NCBI GenBank assembly: GCA_036268055.1
Contig: DATAUW010000016.1
Coordinates: forward strand, 186,001-250,000
Length of the DNA: 64,000 bases
Source of the DNA: Verrucomicrobiia bacterium
Lineage (GTDB): Bacteria; Verrucomicrobiota; Verrucomicrobiia; Limisphaerales; Pedosphaeraceae
Direction: 5' to 3'
Shown here: in pieces, positions 10,420-18,400 of the stretch
Position numbering within the stretch: position 1 is the first letter of the stretch
How the letters are laid out: each line of letters begins with the position of its first letter
Translations under genes and position numbers: made by a program
Notes under the pieces: model-generated
The model's input: the letters and a program-made list of their open reading frames with translations, nothing else
Database searches by the model: none
What the model was told of the DNA's origin: nothing

Positions 10420-10695
10420 ATGAAGAGTTTTCATGTAAAAAAGGGTGATGAGGTCGTCGTGATCGCCGGCTCCGAAAAGGGCAAGCGCGGCAAGGTCATC
10501 TCGATCGCCGTCAAAAAAGAACGCGTCATCGTGGAAGGCGTCAAGCTGATCAAGAAGCACATGCGCCAAAACAAGAACAACCCACAAGGCGCCATCGTGG
10601 AACGCGAAGGCACCATTCACATCTCCAATGTGATGGCGGCGGAAGCATTCGACGCGCGCGCCAGCAAGCGCGGCACCGCCCCGGCAAAAGCATAA
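10420..10695 (+). CDS. rplX: Large ribosomal subunit protein uL24
   Basis: Protein L24, an assembly initiator, 91 residues. The KOW motif KKGDEVVVIAGSEKGKRGKV at residues 5-24 and the block HMRQNKNNPQGAIVERE are typical. It starts 2 nt after rplN. The following gap to rplE (54 nt) is longer than the others nearby and contains a small hairpin. Confidence 0.96.
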   Translation: MKSFHVKKGDEVVVIAGSEKGKRGKVISIAVKKERVIVEGVKLIKKHMRQNKNNPQGAIVEREGTIHISNVMAAEAFDARASKRGTAPAKA

Positions 10696-10724
10696 TTTAA
10701 TATTTAATTTAATAACATAACGAC

Positions 10725-10740
10725 CCCGGCAAAATCCGGG
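10725..10740 (+). other. Small hairpin before rplE
   Basis: CCCGG (10725-10729) pairs with CCGGG (10736-10740) around a six-base loop, 9 nt before the rplE ATG. A 5-bp stem is weak, but it lies in the longest gap of this stretch. It could mask or organise the initiation region; no function is shown. Confidence 0.3.
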
Positions 10741-10749
10741 ATCACAAAA

Positions 10750-11295
10750 ATGAAACCAAGACTCTACGAAAAATTTGTCAACGAAGTGCGGCCCGCGCTC
10801 CAGGAAAAGCGCAAGTACACAAACGTGCACCAGGTTCCGCGCATGGAAAAAATCGTCGTTAACATGGGCGTGAGCGCCTCGCTCGAAAAGGGCGCGATTG
10901 ACGACGCCGCGAAAGACCTTGCGATGATCACGGGCCGCAAGCCGGTCATCAGCCTTTCGCGCAAGAGCATCGCCAATTTTAAGCTGCGCGAAAACCAGCC
11001 CATCGGCTGCCGCGTGACGCTGCGCCGCGAAGCGATGTATGAATTTTTTGACCGCCTCGTCGCCGCCGCGCTGCCGCGCATCCGCGATTTTCGCGGCATC
11101 TCGACGCGCTCGTTTGACGGACGCGGGAACTACTCGCTGGGTGTTTCCGACCAGACGATTTTTCCGGAGATCGAATTGGACAAGATCAAGCGGCAACAGG
11201 GAATGGACATCACGATTGTGACCAGCGCGCCGACGGATGCGGAAGCGTTGGATTTGTTGAAACTGATGGGCATGCCCTTCGCGGAAGGAAGATAA
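10750..11295 (+). CDS. rplE: Large ribosomal subunit protein uL5
   Basis: Protein L5, 5S rRNA binder and P-site tRNA contact, 181 residues. The stretches [33 protein letters not shown] and [20 protein letters not shown] are family signatures. It opens the spc-type portion of the operon and is followed by rpsN after 4 nt. Confidence 0.97.
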   Translation: MKPRLYEKFVNEVRPALQEKRKYTNVHQVPRMEKIVVNMGVSASLEKGAIDDAAKDLAMITGRKPVISLSRKSIANFKLRENQPIGCRVTLRREAMYEFFDRLVAAALPRIRDFRGISTRSFDGRGNYSLGVSDQTIFPEIELDKIKRQQGMDITIVTSAPTDAEALDLLKLMGMPFAEGR

Positions 11296-11299
11296 TTTT

Positions 11300-11569
11300 A
11301 TGGCTAAGAAATCATGGTTGGAGCGCAATAAGAAAAAAGCCGAGACGGTTAAGAAGTACGCCGCGCTGCGTGCCGAGTTGAAAGCCAAGGGCGATTACGC
11401 CGGCCTGGCCAAGCTGCCCCGCAATGCGAGTCCCACGCGCGTCGTGAACCGTTGCGCAATGAGCGGACGCCGCCACGGTTATCTGCGCAAGTTCAACTGC
11501 TCGCGTTTGACTTTCCGTGAAGCGGCCTTGAACGGATTGATCCCGGGCGTAACGAAAGCGAGCTGGTAA
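11300..11569 (+). CDS. rpsN: Small ribosomal subunit protein uS14, zinc-free form
   Basis: Protein S14, 89 residues. It is the longer C-minus form: the two CxxC pairs of the zinc type are absent and only two single cysteines remain ([20 protein letters not shown]). A GGAAGGAAG run sits about 10 nt before the ATG and could act as a ribosome binding site, although it is part of the rplE end. Confidence 0.96.
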   Translation: MAKKSWLERNKKKAETVKKYAALRAELKAKGDYAGLAKLPRNASPTRVVNRCAMSGRRHGYLRKFNCSRLTFREAALNGLIPGVTKASW

Positions 11570-11574
11570 ATTTT

Positions 11575-11961
11575 ATGACTGACACGATTTCTGACATGTT
11601 GACCCGCATTCGCAACGCCAGCCGCGTCATGCTGCCCGGCGTCGAAATGCCGCACTCCAAAATGAAGGAGAGCATCGCGCACATCCTGAAAAAAGAAGGC
11701 TACGTGGCCGAAGTGGCCGTCGAAGGCAAAGTGCCCAAGAAGATCAAGCTCAAGCTGAAGTACGAAGGCCGCAAAAGTGTGATCGAAGGTTTGCGCCGCG
11801 TGAGTACGCCCGGTCTGCGCCGCTATGTGGGCGCGACGGAAATTCCGCAAGTGCGCAACGGCCTCGGTATCTCAGTCGTCTCCACGTCGCAAGGCGTGAT
11901 GACCGGCACGCAAGCCCGCAAGAACAATCTCGGGGGGGAATTGATTTGTTACGTTTGGTAA
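11575..11961 (+). CDS. rpsH: Small ribosomal subunit protein uS8
   Basis: Protein S8, 128 residues, binder of 16S rRNA helix 21 and, in E. coli, repressor of the spc operon. The N-terminus DTISDMLTRIRNASRV and C-terminal GISVVSTSQGVMTGTQARKN are diagnostic. It is 5 nt after rpsN and ends in GGELICYVW as is usual. Confidence 0.97.
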   Translation: MTDTISDMLTRIRNASRVMLPGVEMPHSKMKESIAHILKKEGYVAEVAVEGKVPKKIKLKLKYEGRKSVIEGLRRVSTPGLRRYVGATEIPQVRNGLGISVVSTSQGVMTGTQARKNNLGGELICYVW

Positions 11962-11973
11962 AATTTTAAAGTT

Positions 11974-12510
11974 ATGTCACGCATTGGAAAACAACCGATT
12001 GTCATTCCGCCCAAGGTCAAGGTGGCGGTGAACGGCCAGAAAGTTTCGGTCGAGGGCGCCAAGGGCAAACTCAACCTGGAACTCCACCGCCGCACCAGTT
12101 TGAAGGTCGAGGGCGACAAGGTCATCGTCAGCCGCGAAGGCGAAGACGCCGAAGCGAAGGCGATGCACGGACTCAGCCGCGCGCTGGTCAATAACATGAT
12201 CAAAGGTGTGAGCGAAGGTTTCGTGAAGCGTCTGGAAATTCAGGGCGTCGGTTTCAAAGCCGCCGTGCAGGGCAAGAATGTGAACCTGAGCCTGGGCTAT
12301 TCACATCCGCTGCTTTATCCTATCCCTGACCAAATCAAGGTCACGGTCGAGGAAAATACCAAACTGGTCATCGAGGGACCGGACAAAGCCGTCGTGGGCC
12401 GCGTGGCCGCGGAGATCCGCAGCTATTACCCGCCGGAACCGTACAAAGGCAAGGGCGTTCGCTATGCCGGCGAGAAGGTCATCCGCAAAGAAGGCAAGAC
12501 TGTTCAATAA
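11974..12510 (+). CDS. rplF: Large ribosomal subunit protein uL6
   Basis: Protein L6, 178 residues, at the sarcin-ricin/GTPase region. The start MSRIGKQPIVIPPKV and the end PPEPYKGKGVRYAGEKV are diagnostic. It is followed by a 38-nt gap holding an 8-bp hairpin before rplR. Confidence 0.97.
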   Translation: MSRIGKQPIVIPPKVKVAVNGQKVSVEGAKGKLNLELHRRTSLKVEGDKVIVSREGEDAEAKAMHGLSRALVNNMIKGVSEGFVKRLEIQGVGFKAAVQGKNVNLSLGYSHPLLYPIPDQIKVTVEENTKLVIEGPDKAVVGRVAAEIRSYYPPEPYKGKGVRYAGEKVIRKEGKTVQ

Positions 12511-12519
12511 TAATTAACC

Positions 12520-12540
12520 GGTTACGGCGCATCCGTGACC
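12520..12540 (+). other. Hairpin in the rplF-rplR gap
   Basis: GGTTACGG (12520-12527) and CCGTGACC (12533-12540) form an 8-bp stem (one G-T pair) with a five-base loop. It ends 8 nt before the rplR ATG and has no T-run, so it is not a terminator. A role in translational control or mRNA processing is conceivable but unproven. Confidence 0.45.
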
Positions 12541-12548
12541 CCAAAGCA

Positions 12549-12914
12549 ATGAGAACCGAAAAGAAACAACGACTTGGGCAACTTCGCCACTGGCGCATAC
12601 GTAAAAAAGTCATCGGAACGAAAGATCGTCCCCGCATGAGCGTCTGCTTCAGCAACCAGAACATTCACGTGCAGTTCATTGACGATAAGACCGGCGTTAC
12701 GCTGGCCTCGGCTTCAACGGTGCACAAGGACATGCCGAACCGCGAAAAATTGAACGGCAACGTGGCGTCCGCCAAGACGGTCGGCACGAAAGCCGCCGAG
12801 GCGGCGAAGAGCAAAGGCATCAGCCAGGTCGTGTTTGACCGTGGCACGGCCCGTTATCATGGCAAGGTGAAAGCGCTGGCGGATGCCGCGCGTGAAGCCG
12901 GGCTTAAATTTTAA
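12549..12914 (+). CDS. rplR: Large ribosomal subunit protein uL18
   Basis: Protein L18, 121 residues, which carries 5S rRNA into the 50S subunit with L5. The basic N-terminus, the strand [20 protein letters not shown] and the end [20 protein letters not shown] are family features. The start is the only ATG consistent with family length. Confidence 0.96.
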   Translation: MRTEKKQRLGQLRHWRIRKKVIGTKDRPRMSVCFSNQNIHVQFIDDKTGVTLASASTVHKDMPNREKLNGNVASAKTVGTKAAEAAKSKGISQVVFDRGTARYHGKVKALADAAREAGLKF

Positions 12915-12931
12915 TTCAACCAATAAATACT

Positions 12932-13591
12932 GTGGCTGATATATCTAGAGCAGGTGGCGGTGGCAATAGCGGTGGCGGTCCCGGCGGACCACGTGGCGGG
13001 CGCGGCTTTGGCCGTGGGCGCCGCAATGCGGGTCCCGGAGAAAATGCGCCGGAATCCGGCGGCGATGGATCGTCCTCGCAGGAACTCGTCGAAAAAGTCG
13101 TGTTCATTAACCGTTCCGCGAAAGTGGTCAAAGGCGGACGCCGTTTTAATTTCAGCGCACTCGTGGTGGTCGGTGACAAGCGCGGCCGCGTGGGCATCGG
13201 TTTGGGCAAGGCCAGCGAAGTGGCCGACGCCATCCGCAAAGGCGGCGAACTCGCGCGCCAGCACATGGTTAGCGTGTCGTTGAAAGACGCCACCATCCCG
13301 CACGAAATTTTGTCACACTACGACGGCGCGAAAGTTTTGCTGCGTCCCGCTTCTCCTGGAACGGGCATCATCGCGGGCAAGACCGTCCGCTCCGTGCTGG
13401 AATCCGCCGGCGTGCGCGACATCCTCACGAAATCGCTCGGTTCAAAAAATCCGGCAAACGTGGTGAAAGCAACATTGCAGGCGCTTCAACGCCTTCGTTT
13501 GCGCGAAGATATTTATAAGAGCCGCGGTCTCGCGGTAAAAAAGACGCCGCCTCCCGCACCTGCGGAACCGGCTGCAACCGTCACTGAATAA
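12932..13591 (+). CDS. rpsE: Small ribosomal subunit protein uS5 with glycine-rich N-terminus
   Basis: Protein S5, 219 residues against 167 in E. coli, contacting the mRNA entry channel. The core begins near residue 52 ([20 protein letters not shown]) and contains [15 protein letters not shown]. The excess is a 50-residue N-terminal extension rich in Gly, Arg and Ser with RGG-like clusters. The start is GTG at 12932; no ATG precedes the core in frame, and the extension frame contains no stop, so it appears real. A short Pro/Ala tail ends the protein. Confidence 0.93.
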   Translation: MADISRAGGGGNSGGGPGGPRGGRGFGRGRRNAGPGENAPESGGDGSSSQELVEKVVFINRSAKVVKGGRRFNFSALVVVGDKRGRVGIGLGKASEVADAIRKGGELARQHMVSVSLKDATIPHEILSHYDGAKVLLRPASPGTGIIAGKTVRSVLESAGVRDILTKSLGSKNPANVVKATLQALQRLRLREDIYKSRGLAVKKTPPPAPAEPAATVTE

Positions 13592-13599
13592 TCAAATTT

Positions 13600-14124
13600 A
13601 TGCGTTTACACGATCTCAAATACCGTCCCGGCGCCAAACATCGCCGCAAGCGCATTGGCCAGGGTGAATCCAGCGGCCACGGCAAGACCAGCGGACGCGG
13701 TGGCAAAGGCCAGACCGCGCGCTCGGGCAGTTCCATCCGCCCCGGTTTTGAAGGCGGCCAGATGCCCCTCATCCGCCGCATTCCCAAGCGCGGGTTCAAC
13801 AACACCAGCCACGGCACGGAATACATTCCCGTCAATCTCGACGAGTTGAACAGCTTTGAAGAAGGTGCGCGCGTGGACGAAACGGCCTTGCGCAGCCTCG
13901 GCCTGGCGAATGGCAAAATGACCCGCATCAAGATTCTCGGCACCGGCGAAGTTTCCAAGAAACTCACCGTGAGCGCGCATGCGTTCAGTGCTTCCGCCAA
14001 GTCGAAAATTGAAGCCAAGGGCGGCACCTGCGAAATCATCAATACGGATCGTGTCCGTCCGCAGGGTTATGCAAAACCTGAGAAGGCCAGGAAAGCCAAA
14101 TCTTCCAAACCTGCGGGCGCATAG
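13600..14124 (+). CDS. rplO: Large ribosomal subunit protein uL15
   Basis: Protein L15, 174 residues (144 in E. coli), a late 50S assembly protein. The Gly-rich N-terminal segment (RIGQGESSGHGKTSGRGGKG) and RIPKRGFNN are diagnostic. A Lys/Ala/Ser tail lengthens the C-terminus. It lies 8 nt after rpsE and is followed by secY as is usual. Confidence 0.96.
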   Translation: MRLHDLKYRPGAKHRRKRIGQGESSGHGKTSGRGGKGQTARSGSSIRPGFEGGQMPLIRRIPKRGFNNTSHGTEYIPVNLDELNSFEEGARVDETALRSLGLANGKMTRIKILGTGEVSKKLTVSAHAFSASAKSKIEAKGGTCEIINTDRVRPQGYAKPEKARKAKSSKPAGA

Positions 14125-14142
14125 CCTCTGCACCACTGAGAC

Positions 14143-15528
14143 ATGTTCCGCTCAATCCTTAATACCTTCAGTAACTGCTTCAAGATCCCGGAGTTGAAGT
14201 CGCGCATTGGCTTCACGTTTTTGCTGCTTGCGATTTGCCGTCTTGAGGCGTACATCCGCGTTCCCGGATTGGACGGCAAGGCGTTAACGGAATTCCTGCA
14301 CTCGAACTCCGGCGGCAACGGCGGCGCGTTGAGCATGTATAATCTGTTCACCGGCGGCGCGCTGGAAAATTGCGCGGTCGGCGCGTTGGGCATCATGCCT
14401 TACATCAGTGCGACAATCGTGCTGCAGTTGCTCACCGCAGTCGTGGGCAGCTTGAGCAAAATGGCGCGTGAAGAAGGTGGCCGCGTCAAGATCATCAAAT
14501 ATGGCCGGTACCTAACGGTTTTGCTGTGTGCGGGCCAAGGCTTGTTCACGGCGTATGGCTGGGAACATATCAATGGGTTTAATGGACAGTTAGTGTTGTC
14601 TGACAATATCTGGTGGTATCGCATCCAGACGACGATTGTGCTGACGACGGGCACTCTGTTGTTGATGTGGCTCGGTGAGCAGATCACCGATCGCGGCATC
14701 GGCAACGGCATTTCGCTGATCATCACCATCGGCATCCTGGCGCGTTTGCCGGCCGCCATTCGATCATTGGGCGATATGTTTTTCCCACCGGCTGGTATCG
14801 AGCGCCAATATAATCTCGGTCACGCGGTTGCGTTGCTGTTGTTACTTGCAGCGGTTGTGGCGGGTGTCATTGCGGTCACGCAAGCTGAGCGCAAGATTCC
14901 GGTGCAATACGCTCAGCGCGCTGTCGGCCGCAAGATGTATTCGGGCGGAACGTCCTTCCTGCCGTTGCGATTAAATTTTGCCGGCGTGATGCCGATCATT
15001 TTTGCGCAGGCGATTCTGATGGTTCCGCAGCAAATGTTCTCCAAGATTGGCGCCGCGGTTCCTGCGTTGAAGTTTTTGAGCCGCATCGGGGCGTTGCTGA
15101 CAGAGCGTTCGATGGTTTATATCATCATCTACTCTCTAATGATTTTGTTTTTCTCGTATTTCTGGACGGCTACACAATTCAATGAGTTGCAGATTTCCGA
15201 TGACTTGAAGAAGAACGGTGGTTATGTGCCGGGCGTGCGCCCTGGCCAGGCCACCAGCAATTATCTCCACAATGCCATGAGCCGCATTACGCTGGCGGGG
15301 GCGGTGTTTCTGACGGTCATCGCAGTAATCCCGATTTTCCTCGCAAGCTGGATGCATATTCCGATTGCGGTCTCCACATTCTTCGGCGGCACGAGCATGC
15401 TGATTCTTGTGGGTGTGCTGCTGGACACGATGCGCCAGATGGAATCGCACCTGATGATGCGCCATTACGACGGCTTTCTTAAAGGCAAGCGCGGTGGCGG
15501 CGGTTCACGTTTGCGCGGCAGATTTTAA
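14143..15528 (+). CDS. secY: Preprotein translocase subunit SecY
   Basis: Channel subunit of the Sec translocon in the inner membrane, 461 residues. About ten hydrophobic segments are seen, with the plug region following TM1, GEQITDRGIGNGISLII, the basic cytosolic loop AERKIPVQYAQRAVGRKM and the segment LNFAGVMPIIFAQ, all SecY hallmarks. It follows rplO by 18 nt. adk, its common downstream partner, is missing; map follows after a 56-nt gap. Confidence 0.97.
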   Translation: MFRSILNTFSNCFKIPELKSRIGFTFLLLAICRLEAYIRVPGLDGKALTEFLHSNSGGNGGALSMYNLFTGGALENCAVGALGIMPYISATIVLQLLTAVVGSLSKMAREEGGRVKIIKYGRYLTVLLCAGQGLFTAYGWEHINGFNGQLVLSDNIWWYRIQTTIVLTTGTLLLMWLGEQITDRGIGNGISLIITIGILARLPAAIRSLGDMFFPPAGIERQYNLGHAVALLLLLAAVVAGVIAVTQAERKIPVQYAQRAVGRKMYSGGTSFLPLRLNFAGVMPIIFAQAILMVPQQMFSKIGAAVPALKFLSRIGALLTERSMVYIIIYSLMILFFSYFWTATQFNELQISDDLKKNGGYVPGVRPGQATSNYLHNAMSRITLAGAVFLTVIAVIPIFLASWMHIPIAVSTFFGGTSMLILVGVLLDTMRQMESHLMMRHYDGFLKGKRGGGGSRLRGRF

Positions 15529-15538
15529 TCGCCATCCG

Positions 15539-15556
15539 ACCGGAGACGATTCCGGT
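15539..15556 (+). other. Hairpin in the secY-map gap
   Basis: ACCGGA (15539-15544) pairs with TCCGGT (15551-15556) around a six-base loop, between the secY stop and the map start. It is followed by TTGAAAGG rather than a T-run, so termination is unlikely; processing or attenuation is possible. Confidence 0.3.
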
Positions 15557-15584
15557 TTGAAAGGCAGATTTGAGCTGGCTCAAA

Positions 15585-16361
15585 ATGATTGTTCTGAAAA
15601 ATGAGCGGGACTTGGAAGCGATGCGGCCCGCTTGCACGCTGGCCGGAACGGTGTTGGATGAAGTGGCGGCGTTCGTGAAGCCGGGCATGACGACGAAAGA
15701 CATTGATGTCTATGCGGCGTCCCGGATCAAGAGTTACGGTGGCAAGAGTGCGTTTTTAGGTTATCGTAAGTATCCGTGTAATATCTGCATCTCGGTAAAT
15801 GAGCAGGTCGTACACGGTCTGGCGGGACTGCGCCGGGTGGAATTTGGTGACATAGTTAGTTTGGACGTCGGCGTTGTGTATAACGGATTTATCGGAGACA
15901 CGGCGCGGACAGTGGCAGTCGGTGGTTGCGGTGTACCGGCCCAGCGGTTGATGGATGTAACGGAAAAGTCGCTGTATGAAGGAATTGCACAGGCAGTTTC
16001 CGGCAAGCGAGTTTCGGACATCTCGCGGGCCATACAGAACTACGTTGAAAGCAACGGGTTCAGTGTCGTGCGCGAGTTCGTGGGCCACGGCGTGGGCCGC
16101 TCGATGCATGAAGAGCCGCAGATACCGAACTTTGTGGACGGAAAATCGTCCCCGAAGCTGCGTCCGGGAATGACGCTGGCGATTGAGCCGATGGTCAACG
16201 CCGGGACGCCCGGAGTAAAAATTTTAAATGATGGCTGGACAGTAGTGACGCAGGATGGTTCACTATCCGCCCATTTTGAGCATACGGTTTTAGTCACTGA
16301 AGGTGAGCCGGAGATTTTGACATGGCCCGAGCGGATGCCATCGAAGTTGAAGGCTCAGTAG
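15585..16361 (+). CDS. map: Type I methionine aminopeptidase
   Basis: Removes the N-terminal Met from nascent proteins; 258 residues, the usual type I length. The five metal ligands are visible in order: Asp in SLDVGV, Asp in GDTART, His in GHGVG, Glu in AIEPM and Glu in FEHTVLV. I chose the ATG giving MIVLKNERDLEAMRP; a TTG at 15570 would add five residues. Its last 40 nt overlap the start of infA, so the two are probably translationally coupled. Confidence 0.96.
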   Translation: MIVLKNERDLEAMRPACTLAGTVLDEVAAFVKPGMTTKDIDVYAASRIKSYGGKSAFLGYRKYPCNICISVNEQVVHGLAGLRRVEFGDIVSLDVGVVYNGFIGDTARTVAVGGCGVPAQRLMDVTEKSLYEGIAQAVSGKRVSDISRAIQNYVESNGFSVVREFVGHGVGRSMHEEPQIPNFVDGKSSPKLRPGMTLAIEPMVNAGTPGVKILNDGWTVVTQDGSLSAHFEHTVLVTEGEPEILTWPERMPSKLKAQ

Positions 16362-16546
16362 TGGAAGCTTTGCCGCACGCGATGTATCGGGTCGAGTTGG
16401 CCAACGGACATCGGGTGCTGGCGCATTTTAAGGGCCAGGCCCGCAAAAACGCGGTGAGTTTGGCGGCTGGCGATAAGGTAATGTTAGAGATGTCGCTGTT
16501 CGATTTGTCGAACGGCTGCATAGTGAGCAACGAGAAAAAATTATGA
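16322..16546 (+). CDS. infA: Translation initiation factor IF-1
   Basis: IF-1, 74 residues, an OB-fold protein of the 30S A site. [20 protein letters not shown] aligns from the first residue with the E. coli start MAKEDNIEMQGTVLETLP, so the ATG at 16322, inside the map coding region, is well supported. The remaining core [18 protein letters not shown] and [19 protein letters not shown] is typical. It overlaps map by 40 nt and rpmJ by 4 nt (ATGA). Confidence 0.95.
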   Translation: MARADAIEVEGSVVEALPHAMYRVELANGHRVLAHFKGQARKNAVSLAAGDKVMLEMSLFDLSNGCIVSNEKKL

Positions 16547-16656
16547 AAGTTCGCGCATCAGTAAAAAAGCTTTGCGACAACTGCAAGGTCGTCCGGCGCA
16601 AAGGCGTCATCCGTGTCATTTGCACGAATGCCCGCCACAAACAACGTCAAGGATAA
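16543..16656 (+). CDS. rpmJ: Large ribosomal subunit protein bL36
   Basis: Protein L36, 37 residues, recognised from the start [20 protein letters not shown] and the end HKQRQG. Zinc ligands C11, C14, C27 and H32 are all present, so this is the zinc-binding form. The ATG overlaps the infA stop (ATGA), and rpsM follows after 9 nt. Confidence 0.97.
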   Translation: MKVRASVKKLCDNCKVVRRKGVIRVICTNARHKQRQG

Positions 16657-16665
16657 TAGAATTTT

Positions 16666-17061
16666 ATGGCACGCATTATTGGAGTGGAAATTCCCGGCGA
16701 GAAGCGCATTGATATCGCACTTCGCTACATCTACGGCATCGGCCCGGTCAACGCCAAGGTCATCCTCGAAAAAGCGAAGATTGACCCGAGCATCCGCGCG
16801 AAGGACCTGAACGAGCAGCAGATGTCGCAGATCGTTCACGCCATCCAGGACGGCAAATACGTCATCGAGGGCGATCTGCGCCGCGAACTGGGCATGAACC
16901 TCAAGCGCCTTCAGGGCATCAAGTGTTACCGCGGCATTCGCCATCTGCGCAGTCTGCCCGTCCGCGGCCAGCGCACCCAGACGAATGCGCGCACGCGCAA
17001 AGGCCCGCGCAAGACTGTCGGCGTGCAACGCAATCCCAACGCCAAAACCGGCATCCACTAA
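16666..17061 (+). CDS. rpsM: Small ribosomal subunit protein uS13
   Basis: Protein S13, 131 residues, of the 30S head contacting the 50S subunit and P-site tRNA. The start [20 protein letters not shown], the helix-hairpin [13 protein letters not shown] and the basic tail [16 protein letters not shown] are diagnostic. Confidence 0.97.
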   Translation: MARIIGVEIPGEKRIDIALRYIYGIGPVNAKVILEKAKIDPSIRAKDLNEQQMSQIVHAIQDGKYVIEGDLRRELGMNLKRLQGIKCYRGIRHLRSLPVRGQRTQTNARTRKGPRKTVGVQRNPNAKTGIH

Positions 17062-17070
17062 TCAATTTTT

Positions 17071-17664
17071 ATGGCTGAAGAAAAAAAGAAACCGGCTCCC
17101 AAAAAGGAAGCGAAACCCGAAGGCGCCGCCGAGGAAAAGACGGCCGCCAAAGCCGGCGAAGCGAAGCCCGCGAAGAAACCCGCTGCCGGTGCTGAAGGCG
17201 CTGCTGAAGCGAAACCTGCCGAAGGCGTCGTCGCCGCGGCTGTGGCTCCCACCGCGGCGGAGTTGCTCGCGGACGATCCCAATGCCAAGAAAATCATCAA
17301 GGCCAAGGGTGCGAAAAATATTTCCACCGGCATCGCGAACATCCTCGCGACCTTCAACAACACCCAGGTAAGCATCACGGATTTGCACGGCAATTTGCTG
17401 GGCTGGTCCAGTGCCGGCCGGGTGGGTTTCAAGGGTTCGCGCAAGAGCACCGCGTATGCGGCGCAGCAAGTCGCTCAGGACGCCGCCCGCCAGGCGATGG
17501 CCCACGGCATGCGCGAAATCGAAGTGCGCGTGAAGGGTCCTGGCTCCGGCCGTGAATCGGCCATCCGCGCTCTCCAGGCCATCGGCCTCGAAGTCACCGT
17601 CATCAAGGACGTCACGCCCGTTCCCCACAACGGCTGCCGCCCGCGCAAGAAACGCCGCGTTTAA
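17071..17664 (+). CDS. rpsK: Small ribosomal subunit protein uS11 with long N-terminal extension
   Basis: Protein S11, 197 residues against 129 in E. coli. The core from about residue 77 ([20 protein letters not shown]) to the end ([17 protein letters not shown]) is ordinary and binds the 3' end of 16S rRNA on the platform. The first 75 residues are a low-complexity Ala/Lys/Glu/Pro extension. The ATG at 17071 follows rpsM by 9 nt and has the TTTTT-ATG context of its neighbours, so the extension is probably translated. There is no internal ATG before the core. Confidence 0.93.
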   Translation: MAEEKKKPAPKKEAKPEGAAEEKTAAKAGEAKPAKKPAAGAEGAAEAKPAEGVVAAAVAPTAAELLADDPNAKKIIKAKGAKNISTGIANILATFNNTQVSITDLHGNLLGWSSAGRVGFKGSRKSTAYAAQQVAQDAARQAMAHGMREIEVRVKGPGSGRESAIRALQAIGLEVTVIKDVTPVPHNGCRPRKKRRV

Positions 17665-17685
17665 TCAACCTCAATATTTTAAGTT

Positions 17686-18294
17686 ATGGCTCGTTATACA
17701 GGTCCCCGCGTTCGCATCAGCCGCCGTTTCGGCGTGCCCATCTTTGGCCCCTCGAAATATCTCGAGCGCCGCAATTACGGCCCCGGCGTTCACGGCCCGA
17801 AGTCCCGCCGCAAGCACACGGATTACGGCCTCGGCTTGATCGAGAAGCAAAAGTTGCGCTATTACTACGGCCTCATGGAACGCCAGTTCCGTGGTGTCTA
17901 TGAGCGCGCACTCCGCCGCCGCGGTGTCACCGGCGAACAGATGTTGCAGATCCTCGAGACCCGCCTCGACAACGTCGCATTTCATCTCGGTTTTGCCGCC
18001 ACGCGTTCCGCGTCGCGCCAGTTGATCAGCCACGGCCACGTGAAGGTCAATGGCCGCAAGGTGAACATCCCTTCGTTCGCGCTCAAGGTGAACGATATCG
18101 TGGAAGTCAAAGAGTCCAATGTCTCGCGCCAGCTTGCCACCAAGAACATGGAAATGGCGACCAGCCGCGCGGTGCCCGATTGGCTTTCGTTGAACAAGGA
18201 AGGCTTCAAAGGCGTGATTATGCGCATCCCTACCCGGGATGAAATCCAGCCGATCGCGAACGAGCAGGCCGTTGTTGAATTTTATTCCCGTTAA
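17686..18294 (+). CDS. rpsD: Small ribosomal subunit protein uS4
   Basis: Protein S4, 202 residues, primary 16S 5'-domain binder. The S4 RNA-binding domain is at about 90-150 (LETRLDNVAFHLGFA, then INWRQLISHGHVKVNG-like sequence read here as RQLISHGHVKVNGRKVNIPS). The N-terminal region has no cysteines, so it is the zinc-free form. It is followed by a 106-nt gap with a hairpin before rpoA. Confidence 0.96.
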   Translation: MARYTGPRVRISRRFGVPIFGPSKYLERRNYGPGVHGPKSRRKHTDYGLGLIEKQKLRYYYGLMERQFRGVYERALRRRGVTGEQMLQILETRLDNVAFHLGFAATRSASRQLISHGHVKVNGRKVNIPSFALKVNDIVEVKESNVSRQLATKNMEMATSRAVPDWLSLNKEGFKGVIMRIPTRDEIQPIANEQAVVEFYSR

Positions 18295-18302
18295 TTAAAA
18301 CC

Positions 18303-18320
18303 GCCCTTCTCGCGAAGGGC
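18303..18320 (+). other. Hairpin in the rpsD-rpoA gap
   Basis: GCCCTTC (18303-18309) pairs with GAAGGGC (18314-18320) around TCGC, 9 nt after the rpsD stop. It is followed by ACAAAAAGG, with no T-run on the + strand. It may be an attenuator, a processing site or a 3'-end stabiliser ahead of rpoA. Confidence 0.5.
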
Positions 18321-18400
18321 ACAAAAAGGCAAATACACGGGTCGTTCCGGCGCGGGAATAAAACCGGGGCGATCAGATTACATTTGCCAGAAAGAAAACC

